Source of the DNA: Porpolomopsis calyptriformis
Taxonomy: Eukaryota; Basidiomycota; Agaricomycetes; Agaricales; Hygrophoraceae
NCBI GenBank assembly: GCA_951640195.1
Contig: OX621173.1
Span: 413,780 to 477,779, forward strand
Direction: 5' to 3'
Length of the DNA stretch: 64,000 bases
This document shows, one piece after another, positions 1 through 9,541 of this stretch (position 1 is its first letter; the number at the start of each line of letters is the position of its first letter). The notes below the pieces were generated by a model. The model was not told the origin of the DNA, searched no databases, and saw nothing but the letters and a program-made list of their open reading frames with translations. The position numbers and the translations under genes are program-made.

Positions 1-769
1 TTGAGTATGTGCATTTGAGCTATATACTTGGACTTGGTTATTGATAGTGCTATAATGGGTTGCTTCTTTGAGCTCCAGGTCACTGCACTATTTCCAATCA
101 TCATGGTATAGCCAGAGATGGAGTGGCAATCTACCTGAGATCCCCAGTCAGAATCTACATAGGTTTTTGGTTCTACCTCTTTTTCTCCTTCTTGAGTTAG
201 CCAGAGATTTTTCATCATGAATTGGGCTAGCTAACCTACCTAGAAGGCAACATCTGGGGGTGATATAATAGCTAGCCAGAGTACATGGCTAATGGCTTCA
301 GTGTATGGAACATTTTTCATTTCAGATTGTTCTATTGGAGTGGATAGGGAGTCAGCATGGGCAAGCATTTGACCAGGTTGAGTGGGGAGGAGCACTAGTT
401 TGACTTTTTCAAGGTTGAATTTGGTAGCTATAGCATCTATATATGCTTGTTGATTGATAGAGATAGTTTAAGCAGGGTGATCTCTCTTAATCTCAAATCT
501 AAGGTACCAGTGGATCTCTCCTAGATCAGCAATGTTGAAGTGGGATGTAAGTTGGCATTTAAATTTGGTGATTGCATCAAGTATGGATCCTGCAATAGCT
601 ATGTTATCAGTTGCAATAGCAATGACAAGATTGGCAAGTTCAGTTTTGTAGGATATGGAGTAGTCAATATTGGATCTTATGAATCTGAGCTGATCAAGCA
701 CAGATATGAGCATTTCATACTACTCACAACCAGCCTGTTTAAGGCTATACATAGCTTTTAATAGATGAC
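1..769 (-). pseudogene. Ty1/copia polyprotein relic: end of reverse transcriptase and RNase H
   Basis: Read on the minus strand this is the C-terminal half of a copia-type polyprotein. From 769 leftwards one sees LLKAMYSLKQAG, then the late RT block ending DLGEIHWYLRFEIKRD (468-713), a SINQQAYIDAIATKFNLEKV linker, and RNase H motifs such as YVDSDWGSQVDCHSISGYT and SSKKQPIIALSITKSKYIA close to position 1. Several in-frame stops (for example the TAG just before YEML and TAA after the RT block) make it dead. The relic is cut at 769/770 by an E1.7 element; its missing N-terminal half lies at 3785-3980 on the other strand. It continues beyond the left edge of the window. The family assignment is secure from motif order; activity is excluded. 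Confidence 0.9.
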
Positions 770-3007
770 TGTTATGAAATTGGCATTCACTCTCTTCAAA
801 ATTCTGCTCTTTTCTTTGTCTTTCTTTGTTTTCATACCTTTTCTCTCTGAAGGTGGCTGTCTTTATTAGCAGCAGAGACTATTTGTACAAAGGGGAGTCT
901 ATGTCTGATTAGCTATTTAGACTAGTCCGTCTTGGCAATCTCCTGCACCATACTATCCCTCAAAAACTCTACAAAACTCAAGACTACTTGACCATCTAAT
1001 GCAGCTAATTTATTTCCCCAATAGATCACCCCATTGGTGTCTCCACCAGAGGCCTGCAACTTAGCAGCCTTCCCCTCTACAAAACTCATCGCAATCTTTC
1101 TTGCCTCCTCACCTAGCCAATTGTTCACAACAAACTGGGAGGAACCTCCTCATCCTCAATCTTGATGTTGACATTGGTCAACGACATTGACAAATCTTCA
1201 ACTAAGGAATAAGGAGTCAACAATCATGAAGAGAGCGAGAGAGTTTAGAGCTTACTACTAGACAAAGAACTCAATGGACCAGGGGTCCAAGGATGGAAGG
1301 GGGGACTGACAGCCCAGTGGACTGGCTCCTTCTTAATGGAGGGAAGAGAGTCAGCCCACTTATCAGACCCCCAATTAACCTGCTCCTGTAAAGGGAGCTG
1401 GGAAGTAGGGGGAGGGGCGTCATCATCCCAAGCTAAGAAAGGGAAAGCCTGTTATCAACAAACACAGACTGATAAAAATAAAACAAGGTACTCACCAAGC
1501 AGTGATGCGATGTGGAGCTGTCTAAGCTCTGGAATCTACCCTGAGAGATGATGGGAGGTATAATAGAAAGGAGCTATCAAAGAAATCATGAAAATTGAAG
1601 AAATAGAAGAAATAGGAAAATCGGAGCACTCTCTAGAGTGCTAGAGGCAGTCAAAGAGGCTCAAACATGAAGGACTAGATGTAGGACGATGGAATCTATC
1701 TTCCTTCTCTCTGATACAAATATATCTACAAGTAAATATATCTGTGAAAACAAAGATCCCTTTATATGCTATATAGTAAAGGGATGAGACTTCTGAACGA
1801 AGCCACCAGTGAAAGGGATGATGGAAATGATGAGAATCTACACAATAGACATCTGGCTATCAGATGCATCCTTTGATATGAGCTGCGATTGCGAATCGAA
1901 GGATCGAAGAATTTGGAGATAAATCGCTGGACAGGAAGCTGAATTGCGTAGTCAGGGACATTGTAGCAGTGTAGTAGATGTCTGGGGGATCACGTAGATA
2001 TATGAAACATGTCCTCCGGAGCTCAGTGGACCAAGGGGTCATATCAGTGGATCCTCTATTAAACCACAAGCATGCTGGATCGGCCAGTGAACATATGGAT
2101 ACTTCTTGACTTTGTACTTGCCACTGCAAGCGAAACAGGAAAAGGATGACCAACAGAGATCAGGGTCAGAAGGAATATGCTGGAGATAATAGCGAAAGGA
2201 ATTGCAATTGAGAAAGACAGGGGTAGTGTGGTGCACCACCCTAGACTGCTTGAAGAATCAGATGTAGTGGCCTTGGTGGGAGGGAGTTATAATGATTGAC
2301 AAGGATTGAACTGAAGTATAGGGATATAATCCCACACCTTTTATATGCTCAAATACAAAGGAAAGACCAAAAGGAGCTTCCTCAGTCAAAGAAGAGAAAC
2401 CTGATATGCCAGACAAGAAATAGAAACAATGGTGATCTCATAGCCAGAAGAACAATAGGAACCAGTTATGAGACAATACAGCCAGTGCTGTGGAAGGCTA
2501 TGCTCAATAGAGTTGAGTCATCAGAAGCACACAGCCTTATGCAGCATGACTAGGAACAATGGCAAACCTTAAACTGGAGGCTGTGAATAATAGAAAATGG
2601 GGTGACTGTGGAGGCTGACTCATAATGACTCCTATTTTAGAAATACTATATAAACCCTGAGGGTGAAGCGGATCATCACTTCGTCCTCCTGTGAGATTAC
2701 TTGTAGTAGCACGAACGCAATCAGAATCATCAGACTTCCTTTCTATCAGACAAGGAAAGAGAAACACAAACTTGAAAACAATTGAGCTAACTGTTTATGC
2801 CTATATTCCCTAAACTCTCAGCAGAGGCATGCAACAGATTTAACCCACAACAGAACTTCTGCATAGAAGTCAAACTTAACACTGAAGGAATTATTACCCT
2901 TTACAAAGATGTTCCTGTTAAAACCTTCTTCTATATCCTCTTAAACCTATTAAGCTCCAAGGCCTGCCTTGTGATTAACAAAAAGACTTGCAACTACAGT
3001 TGTGACA
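770..3007 (-). mobile_element. E1.7 element, copy A (carries a 540-bp insertion)
   Basis: This is a minus-strand copy of a 1.7-kb repeat that begins TGTCACAACTG (at 3007 reading left) and ends in TGACA-like sequence (TAACA here, at 770). Without the nested insertion it is about 1.69 kb, matching copies B, C and D over their whole length. It lies inside the copia relic. Its 5-bp flanks do not match each other (GTCAT on its 3' side, CCCCT on its 5' side) but are shared crosswise with copy B, showing that copies A and B recombined. It holds the decayed rightward zinc-knuckle gene (residues such as NDWLGEEARKIAMSFVEGKA on the minus strand at 922-1128) and the outward ORF (plus strand, from 2797). 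Confidence 0.93.
1505..2044. mobile_element. 540-bp insertion nested in E1.7 copy A
   Basis: Aligning copy A with copies B, C and D shows a block present only here, flanked by the direct repeat CAGTG (1500-1504 and 2045-2049), which looks like a 5-bp target duplication. It sits at the exon 1/intron 1 border of the zinc-knuckle gene of the host element. No transposase or clear terminal repeats are visible. The right part contains a short minus-strand open frame (MTPWSTELRRTCFIYLRDPP) that I cannot assign. It could be a solo LTR or a small non-autonomous element. Confidence 0.6.
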
Positions 3008-3262
3008 AGGGGAAGGGTTGGTGGAAGTGGGAGGAGTGATTTCGAATGCAAGGTGGGAGAACTCGAGCACAAGAGCTGCGAGTTGGGCCTGTTCAATGTC
3101 TAAGGCATTGACAGCTTGCTGCTTGGAGTAGCTAATGAGCTGACTTGAGGAAGCCTGAGGGGATTGATGAGAAGGGGAGTAGGATGGGGGCAGATCAAAG
3201 GAGGACAGGTCCAGGGTGGTGGTCGAGTTTGATACCATGTGGATTGTCTCCATGGTTCTCAA
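3008..3262 (-). pseudogene. 5' part of an unknown gene split by an E1.7 insertion
   Basis: A minus-strand open frame (MVSNSTTTLDLSSFDLPPSY and following Ser/Gln-rich sequence) runs up to the E1.7 boundary at 3007 with the target sequence CCCCT. Its reading frame continues exactly after the CCCCT on the far side of copy B (5693 onward, VSSCSSLSLDSFYTAPSPPD), so the two pieces were one ORF before an insertion and the later inversion. The product is unknown: low-complexity, Ser/Pro-rich, no recognisable domain. Confidence 0.6.
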
Positions 3263-3499
3263 AATGAGAGAGGATGGGTCTGTCGAGGGGGAGCCTATTG
3301 GTCTTCTGGGGAGGCAACAGCAACAGCCTTGTTTGATAACTCAAAACAAGGCAGTCAGTATCAGATGAAGATTGACCAGCAACTCTTGTGGAGAAAAGCT
3401 AGGTGAGAGGAGAGTTTTGAACTTCTGTTACATCAGCAGTTGAGGTCTCAGGTGGCTTTCTGGGGACAACAAAGAGTCTGGTGCATAAACTAGAGGTAA

Positions 3500-3784
3500 C
3501 AATGTTGAAGTTCAAAACTAGGGAGATACAAGCATATCATACTCTACTTATATCTATCCAAGTCCTGATTGTGATTGTGATTGCTATGGAGACAATCCAT
3601 GGAACAGCTGACAAATACTAACTGATGGCACAGCCTTGCGCAGCTACTGCAGAGCATGTCTTCAGTAGCCAATAGCGTAATTACCTCTGATCTATAAGTA
3701 TCAATGATTAGATAAGGGAAGATAAGATAAGAAAGATTAGATAAGATAACAAGGAAAGTGAATAAAGATGATGAAAAAGCGAAG
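3500..3784 (-). repeat. LTR-like block shared with 41316-41575
   Basis: On the minus strand this block has pyrimidine-rich TCTTATCTTATC runs followed by CTGCAGTAGCTGCGCA, TCCATGGAT and a CCCTAGTTT...CTTCAACA tail. The same order of motifs occurs on the plus strand at 41316-41575. It abuts the truncated copia RT piece at about 3785. I interpret it as part of a decayed LTR or leader, perhaps of the copia family; the exact ends are not clear. Confidence 0.45.
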
Positions 3785-3980
3785 CATCCATAACACCTTC
3801 TCATGTACTGTAAAAATGCCATCTGTTCAAGCAATACTTGCTGTAGTAGCCAAATTGAACTGGGACATCTATCAAATTGATGTAAAGAGTGTATATCTCA
3901 ATACCCCACTCACTGAGGAAGTCTATATAATCCCCCCACCTACTGTTCTAAAGCCTAGGCAGGAGGGAATAGTATATCAT
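3785..3980 (+). pseudogene. Ty1/copia reverse transcriptase relic, N-terminal part
   Basis: Plus-strand translation gives NTFSCTVKMPSVQAILAVVA, IYQIDVKSVYLNTPLTEEVY and LKPRQEGIVYH, the conserved start of copia RT (family: ETFAPTVKM, then the catalytic-aspartate block QxDVKSAYLNG). It stops at ATCAT where E1.7 copy B begins. The next residues of the family (LLKAxYGLKQAG) are found on the opposite strand ending at 769, with the matching target sequence GTCAT. So this is the missing N-terminal half of the relic at 1-769, turned around by an inversion between E1.7 copies A and B. It is too short and isolated to function. Confidence 0.88.
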
Positions 3981-5687
3981 TGTCACAACTGTAGTTGCAA
4001 GTCTTTTCATTAATTACAAGGCAGGCCTTGGAGCTCAATAGGTCTAAGAGGATATAGAAGAAGGTTCTGACAGGAATGTCTTTGTAAAGGGTAATGATTC
4101 CTTTAGTGTTAAGTTTGACTTCTATGCAGAAGTTCTGTTGTGGGTTAAATCCATTGCATGCCTCTGCTGAGAGTTTAGGGAATATAGGCATGAACAGTTG
4201 GCTCAATTGTTTTTGAGTTTGTGTTTCTCTTCCCTTCTCTAATGGAAAGGAAGTCTGATAATTCTGATTGCGTTCGTGCTACTACAAGTAATCTCACAGG
4301 AGGACAAAGTGATGATCTGCTTTGCCTTCAGGGTTTATATAGTATTTCTAAAATAGGAGTTATTATGAGTCAGCCTCTGTAGTTACTTCTTTTTCTATTG
4401 TTCATAGCCTTCGATTAAGGTTTGCCATTGTTCCTAGTCATCCTGTGGAAAGCTGTGTGCTTCTGATGACTTGACTCTATTGAGCATAGCCTTCCACAGT
4501 ATGAGGCTGTGTTGTCTCATAACTTGCTCTTATTGTTCTTCTGGTTATGAGATCGCTGTTGTTTCTATTTCTTGTCTGGCATATTGGGTTTCTCTTCTTC
4601 AGCTGAGGAAGCTCCTTTTGGTCCTCCCTTTGTCCATAGGCATATAAAAGGTGAGGGGTTGTATCCCTATCCTTCAGTTCAATCCTTGTTCGATTATTAT
4701 GACTTCCTCCTACTAAGGCCACTATATTTGATTCTTCAAGCAGTCTGGGGTTGTGCATCACACTGCCTCCGTCTTTCTCAACTGCAATTTGTTTCATTAC
4801 TACCTTCAGCGTATCCCTTCTCATGCCAACCTCTGCTGGTCCTCCTTCTCCTGTTTCACTTGCAGTGGTAAGCACAAAGTCAAGAAGTGTCCATTCGTTC
4901 GCTGGCCAATCCAGCATGCTTGTGGTCTAATGGAGGATCTGCTTAGTAAGTATCTTGTTTTGTCTTTATTAGTTGTTGTTTGTTGATAATGGGCCTTTCC
5001 CTTCTTTAGCTTGGGATGATAATGCCCCTCCCCCTACTTCCCTGCTCCCTTTGGAGGAACAGGTTAATTGGGGGTTAGACAAGTGGGCAGACTCCCTTCC
5101 AGTTACTAAAGGGAAGGTTGTTGACTGGGCTACCAGTCCCCCCTTCTATCCTTGGACCCCTAGTCTATTAAGTCCTATATCTAGTAGTAATGCTCTCAAC
5201 TCTCTCACCTTCTTCGTGATTGCTAACTCCTTATCTTTCAGTTGAAGATCTGTCCTTGTCATCAACCAATGTTAATGTCAAGATTGAGGAGGAAGAAGTT
5301 CCTCCTAGTTTGTTGTGGAGTTCTACTAATGATTGGTTGGGTAAAGAAGCAAGGAAGATAGCAATGAGTTTCATTGAAGGGAAGGCTGCTGAGTTGCAGG
5401 CCTCCGGTGGTAATACCAATGGGGCAATCTATTGGGGGAATAAGTTGGCCACATTAGATGGTCAAGTAGTCTCTAGTTTTGTGGAGTTCTTGAGAGATAG
5501 TATGGTGTAGGAGATAGCCAAGATGGATTAGTTTAATACAGCTAATTAGACATGGACTCCCCTTCCTGTATAAATAGTCTCCACTGCTAATAAAGACAGC
5601 CCCCTTCCTGAAGAGAAAAGATGCAAAAACAAAGAAAAGCAAAGAAAAGAGCGGAATTTCAAGAGAGTGAATGCCAATTTCATGACA
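3981..5687 (+). mobile_element. E1.7 element, copy B
   Basis: A 1707-bp copy with TGTCACAACTG start and CATGACA end. The left flank is ATCAT (3976-3980, copia-derived) and the right flank is CCCCT (5688-5692), the reverse of the pairing at copy A. The zinc-knuckle gene is dead: the sixth codon of MTSSY is followed by TAA, although the knuckle (CFTCSGKHKVKKC) and the last exon (NDWLGKEARKIAMSFIEGKA) are still readable. An AATAAA signal lies near 5588. The outward ORF (4206 leftwards, MPIFPKLSAEACNGFNPQQN) reads out of the element into flanking copia DNA. Confidence 0.93.
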
Positions 5688-5692
5688 CCCCT

Positions 5693-5833
5693 GTCTCATC
5701 TTGTTCTTCACTTTCTTTGGACTCATTTTACACTGCTCCCTCACCCCCAGATTCATTAGATGACAGTCTTGGCCCCTTTGTCGAAATTGAACCACGCATG
5801 TTTAATCGTGTATGTGTCAGGATTTACTAGTCT
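5693..5833 (+). pseudogene. 3' part of the unknown gene split by E1.7
   Basis: Continuation, in the same frame, of the open frame seen on the minus strand at 3262-3008 once one CCCCT target copy and the E1.7 sequence are discounted. It reads VSSCSSLSLDSFYTAPSPPD then DSLDDSLGPFVEIEPRMFNR and stops at TAG. Ser/Pro/acidic-rich, no known domain. From about 5834 to 6055 I see only unassigned sequence, including a block near 5990-6040 (CCCTAATGTATTTG on the minus strand) that is similar to 32259-32305. Confidence 0.55.
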
Positions 5834-6054
5834 CCAACCCTCATTGCAAACTTCCTTGCCTCCTCTCTCCATGTGTTTTACCATTGCAGATCCTCTGGTT
5901 ATATCAGGGAGATCCATGTCTGAGACAACCTTCCATCATACCTCCCCATGCAGGATCCTGATTTTATTCTGTTCAGAAAGGAGGATAATTGTTAGACATA
6001 TTTTTCAAATACATTAGGGTCAGCCCTAGCAATAGCTAGAAATTATTGACAGAA

Positions 6055-6690
6055 AGTGTGCCATTTGAGTAAACTCACATTGGTACACACACTAAATTAA
6101 TATCATTATAAGGTATCACATTTCAGAAGGTTGCTTATACTTAACTTGCGCCAGAGCTTTGAATTGGTGGCAACTTGAGATTTGACCTGTGGGCAGGTGT
6201 GCAATAAATAAAAATATTAAATAGTATGCACCATGCAAGTAAACTCAGATTGTGAACTTTATTTGTAAATCAAGAAATTAGTACCTTCTAGGTGAAGTGT
6301 GCCATACAAGTGTACTGGGATGGCGCATTTGATTTTATTAGTTTATTTGTTGAACACTTTTTTATTTTTTATCATAATATAAAGTGCGCTATCCAAACAT
6401 ACTTGGATAGCACAAATGGAAGTCTGTATGCTGATAAAATTACATGTGCCATCCAAGCATACTCAGATGGAGCATATGGATTTACATGTGCTATCCGAGC
6501 ACATCATGTAATAGTCCATGTCAATAATACAAATTGCATGCGCCATCCAAACACACTTGGATAGCGCATGTAAACTTATTCACATACACACTTCCATATG
6601 CGCTATCAGAGTATGCTTGGATGGCGCATGTAATTTTATCTACATATGGACTTTCATTTATGCTATCCAAGTATGTTTGGATGGCGCATG
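6055..6690. repeat. Array of ~30-bp palindromes (TGCGCCATCC... family)
   Basis: At least six clear and three degenerate copies of a near-perfect palindrome: the arm TGCGCCATCCAAGYA is followed by its own reverse complement. Clear copies lie at about 6298-6328, 6384-6415, 6445-6476, 6538-6570, 6597-6630 and 6659-6690, a half copy at 6487-6508, and degenerate copies near 6055-6088 and 6224-6256. Spacing is close to 60 bp. Spacers are related: the one after the 6597 copy (TAATTTTATCTACATATGGA) is the reverse complement of the one before the 6445 copy, so units occur in both orientations. Many mismatches leave pairing intact. Not a CRISPR: eukaryotic context and related spacers. Confidence 0.8.
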
Positions 6691-7708
6691 CAATTTGTGT
6701 TATCTGAGCAATGACAAATAGAGTCAGAATAATAACTAGTTCACTAACTCAAGGTAAAATTTCCTCATATGATTATAATTAATTAATACCATTAACTAAA
6801 TCTATCATTCATTCATCAATGCTGAGAAATTGAGATATGATTAAAATACACCTACTATTGTCAATGGGAAGGACTTCCAAAATGCCCAGCTTGCAGACTG
6901 CAACCACCCCTAGAGTAACACCAGATCCCATTCGCCTTCAGTATCATTTTAACCACAGTGCATCATTGGTGGTGGTGGCGGCTATCGAGTCAGTGATTGG
7001 TGCAATAGGTTACTAAAGGCTGCCTGTGTTGCCCACAGAGAAATATTAATATATACACTCTGCACATAGTCTAGACCGAATAAGCTAAATCCAATGAAAC
7101 AACAAATTAATGCTTACCTGTAATATTTAAGCTGCAGTGAGGTGTTTAAGGGTGATGTTGGATGGGCTTGAACAGTAGTGTAATTGGGATGCTTCGTGTG
7201 ATGTGACAATTCGCATGATGGCCTATGTGATATGACTATCTGGTCAATCAGATGAATACTTATTTAGGGCTGAGACACAATTATCTGTGCCATTCAAATA
7301 TACTTGAATGGCGCAAGTGAGCAGATGTTGATCATGTATAACATATGGCTGCCTTAATATTGAACTGGAATCAGATTACTGGTCATTGATAATAACTTTA
7401 TACCTATGTGCTATCCCAACATGCTCGAATGGCATGTATGATTTACTGGTCCAAATGGCTCACACATCTTGCATGTGCTAATGTATGATTGGAGATCCCA
7501 CTAGCTATGCAAACAAATACATCAACCTGTAAATCTCAAGTCCAACAATCATTTGAAGCCAAGAATTGATAATTGTATATATTACTGTAGTACTATGTAT
7601 ATTGGGATAGCCTACTTACATCATCAGCAGCATTTGCCAAAATAACATAATAGGTTTTAATTCAAACTTAACACTTTCGCCATGTAACAGAGCCCTTCCA
7701 CACTCATA
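6691..7708. other. Intergenic region with two further palindromes
   Basis: No credible gene seen. Two more members of the palindrome family lie at 7286-7315 and 7406-7438. The stretch leads up to the ATG of the decayed gene at 7709. A short GC-richer patch near 6890-7020 (GGTGGTGGTGGCGGC) may be an old exon but has no clear frame. Confidence 0.5.
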
Positions 7709-7989
7709 ATGCCTCCCAAAGGTTTCAATGCCAAGACTACAAAGACTAAGGCTGTGAAAGAGGCCTTGAGTACAACCATTGACCAACAGGCCTCTAGTTC
7801 TGCCACGAATGCACTAACTGAAATGGATGAGCCTACAGAGACAACTCCAATGGAGTCTCTGGAGCAAGAGGAGTAGGAGGAGGTGATAGATTGAGGCCTT
7901 AACACAGAGCTAACAAAGGTATAGGACTCAATGGGCAAAGACAAGGCTGCAATGGTGACATCGGAGGCCAAGCATCAGTTTGTGATAAT

Positions 7990-8200
7990 TGTCACAACTG
8001 TAGTTGCAAGTCTTTTCGTCAATCACAAGGCAGGCCTTGGAGCTTAATAAGTCTAGTAGGATGTAGAAGAAAGTTCTGACGGGGACGTCCTCGTAAAGGG
8101 TGATGATTCCTCCTGAGTTAAGTTTTACTTCTACAAAGAAGTTGTTCTGTGAGTTGAATCCGTTGCGTGCCTCTGCTGAGAGTTTAGGGAATATGGGCAT
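7990..8200 (-). CDS. Outward E1.7 ORF, 3' open at the element edge
   Basis: Conserved in all four copies: starts MPIFPKLSAEARNGFNSQNN, continues FFVEVKLNSGGIITLYEDVP and ends with CLVIDEKTCNYSCD at the element terminus, with no stop codon of its own; translation runs into flanking DNA. A TATAAA-type box lies about 145 nt upstream (8344-8351 on the minus strand, CTATATAAACC). No known domain. If E1.7 is an LTR, this would be a gag-like ORF starting inside the LTR, as in Ty1; otherwise it could make fusion proteins with whatever lies next to the insertion. Conservation across copies is clear; translation is inference. Confidence 0.5.
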
Positions 8201-8339
8201 GAACGATTGGCTCAGTAGTTATGGGTTTATGTTTCTCTTTTCTTGTTCTGATGGAAGAGAAGTCTGATGATTCTGATTGCGTTCATGCTACTACAAGTAA
8301 TCTCACAGGAGGACGAAGTGATGATCCGCTTCGCCCTCA

Positions 8340-8355
8340 GGGTTTATATAGTATT
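8340..8355 (-). promoter_or_regulatory. Leftward TATA box of E1.7
   Basis: CTATATAAACC on the minus strand, present in equivalent position in all four copies (for example near 2646 in copy A), upstream of the outward MPIFPKL ORF. Assignment as a promoter is by position and sequence only. Confidence 0.5.
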
Positions 8356-8650
8356 TCTAAAATAGGAGTCACTATGAGTCAGCTTCCGCAGTCACCCCAT
8401 TTTCTATTGTTCACAGCCTCCGGTTTAAGGTTTGCCATTGTTCTTAGTCATACTGCAGAAGGCTGTGTTGTTTTGATGACTCAACTCTATTGGGTATAGC
8501 CTTCTGCAGTATTAGGCTGTGCTGTCTCATGACTGGTTCCTATTGTTCTTCTAGTCATGAGATCACCATTGTTTCTATCTCTTGTCCGGCGTATCGGGTT
8601 TCTCTTCTTTGACTGAGGAACCTCCTTTTGGTCTTCCCTTTGTGTCTGAG

Positions 8651-8660
8651 CATATAAAAG
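8651..8660 (+). promoter_or_regulatory. Rightward TATA box of E1.7 (CATATAAAAGG)
   Basis: CATATAAAAGG about 55 bp upstream of the ATG at 8709 of the zinc-knuckle gene, with a pyrimidine-rich start region (CGCTTCAGTTCAATCC) at the expected distance. The same box is readable in copy B (near 4642) and is lost by a short deletion in copy D. Confidence 0.55.
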
Positions 8661-8708
8661 GTGTGGGGTTGTATCCCTACGCTTCAGTTCAATCCTTGTC
8701 AATTCATC

Positions 8709-9541
8709 ATGACTCCCTCCCACCAAGGCCACTACATCCGATTCTTCAAGCAGTCTGGAGTGGTGCATCGCACTGCTCCTGTCTTTCTCGATTGCAATTC
8801 ATTTCATTATTACCTTCAGCGCATCCCTTCCGACGCCGACCTCTGCTGGTCTTCCTTCTCTTGTTTTGCTTGCGGTGGCAAGCATAAGGTCAGAAAGTGT
8901 CCGTATGTTCGCTGGCCAATCCAGCATGTTTGTGGCTTGATGGAGGATCCGCTTGGTATGTATCTTGTTTTGTCTTTATTAGTTCGTGTTTATTGATAAT
9001 AGGCTTTCCCTTTTTAGCTTGGGATGATGACGCCCCTCCTCCCACCTCCAAGCTCCCTTTGGAGGAGCGAGTTGATTGGAGTTCTGACCGTTGGGGGTAT
9101 CCCCTCCCCTTTGATGATGCTAAGCCTGAGGACTTGGCTACCAGCCCCCCTTTCCATCCTTGGACCCCTGGTCCAACAAGTGTTTTGTCTAGTGGTGAGC
9201 CTTTTAACTCTCTTGCTCTCTTCATAGTTGCTGATTCCCTATCTTTTTTAGTCGAAGATTTGTCGTCGTCGTTGACCAATGTCAACGTCAAGATTGAGGA
9301 GGAAGAAGTTCCTCCCAGTTTGTTATAGAGTCCCACCAACGATTGGTTGGGTGAGGAAGCGAGAAAGATAGCGATGAGTTTCATTGAAGGGAAGGCTGCC
9401 GAGTTGCAGGCCTCCGGTGGTGACACCAATGGGGCAATCTACTAGGGTAATAAGTTGGCTGCAATAGATGGTCAAGTAGTGTCGAGTTTTGTAGAGTTCT
9501 TGAGGGACAGTATGGTGCAGGAGATTGCCAAGATGGACTAG
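8709..9541 (+). pseudogene. E1.7 zinc-knuckle gene (three exons, two stops in this copy)
   Basis: Exons 8709-8955, 9018-9194 and 9252-9541; introns start GTATGT and GTGAGC and end in TTTAG, and phase is kept across both. About 240 residues: MTPSHQGHYIRFFKQSGVVH at the start, a CCHC-like knuckle CFACGGKHKVRKC (C-x2-C-x3-H-x4-C, one residue shorter than the retroviral knuckle), Trp/Pro-rich middle (SPPFHPWTPGP), acidic stretch KIEEEEVPPSLL, and a C-terminal helix-rich block SFIEGKAAELQASGGDTNGA. Two TAG stops (9326-9328, 9443-9445) stand where copies A, B and D have TGG (Trp), i.e. G-to-A changes. Copy D has lost the ATG. No copy here is intact. A nucleic-acid-binding, gag-like role is a guess from the knuckle. 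AATAAA follows at 9598-9603. Confidence 0.7.

Noticed and set aside
6055..6690. CRISPR array
   Set aside because: Regular spacing and palindromic repeats invite the call, but the context is eukaryotic, the spacers are related to each other and the same palindromes occur singly in introns.
7657..7971. Minus-strand 104-codon ORF
   Set aside because: It is antisense to the first exon of the gene at 7709, whose plus-strand frame continues across the E1.7 insertion.
8897..9328. 143-codon ORF as a continuous E1.7 protein
   Set aside because: It runs through intron 1 and intron 2 sequence. The conserved protein-like segments across the four copies fit a three-exon model with proper GT...AG sites and phase.
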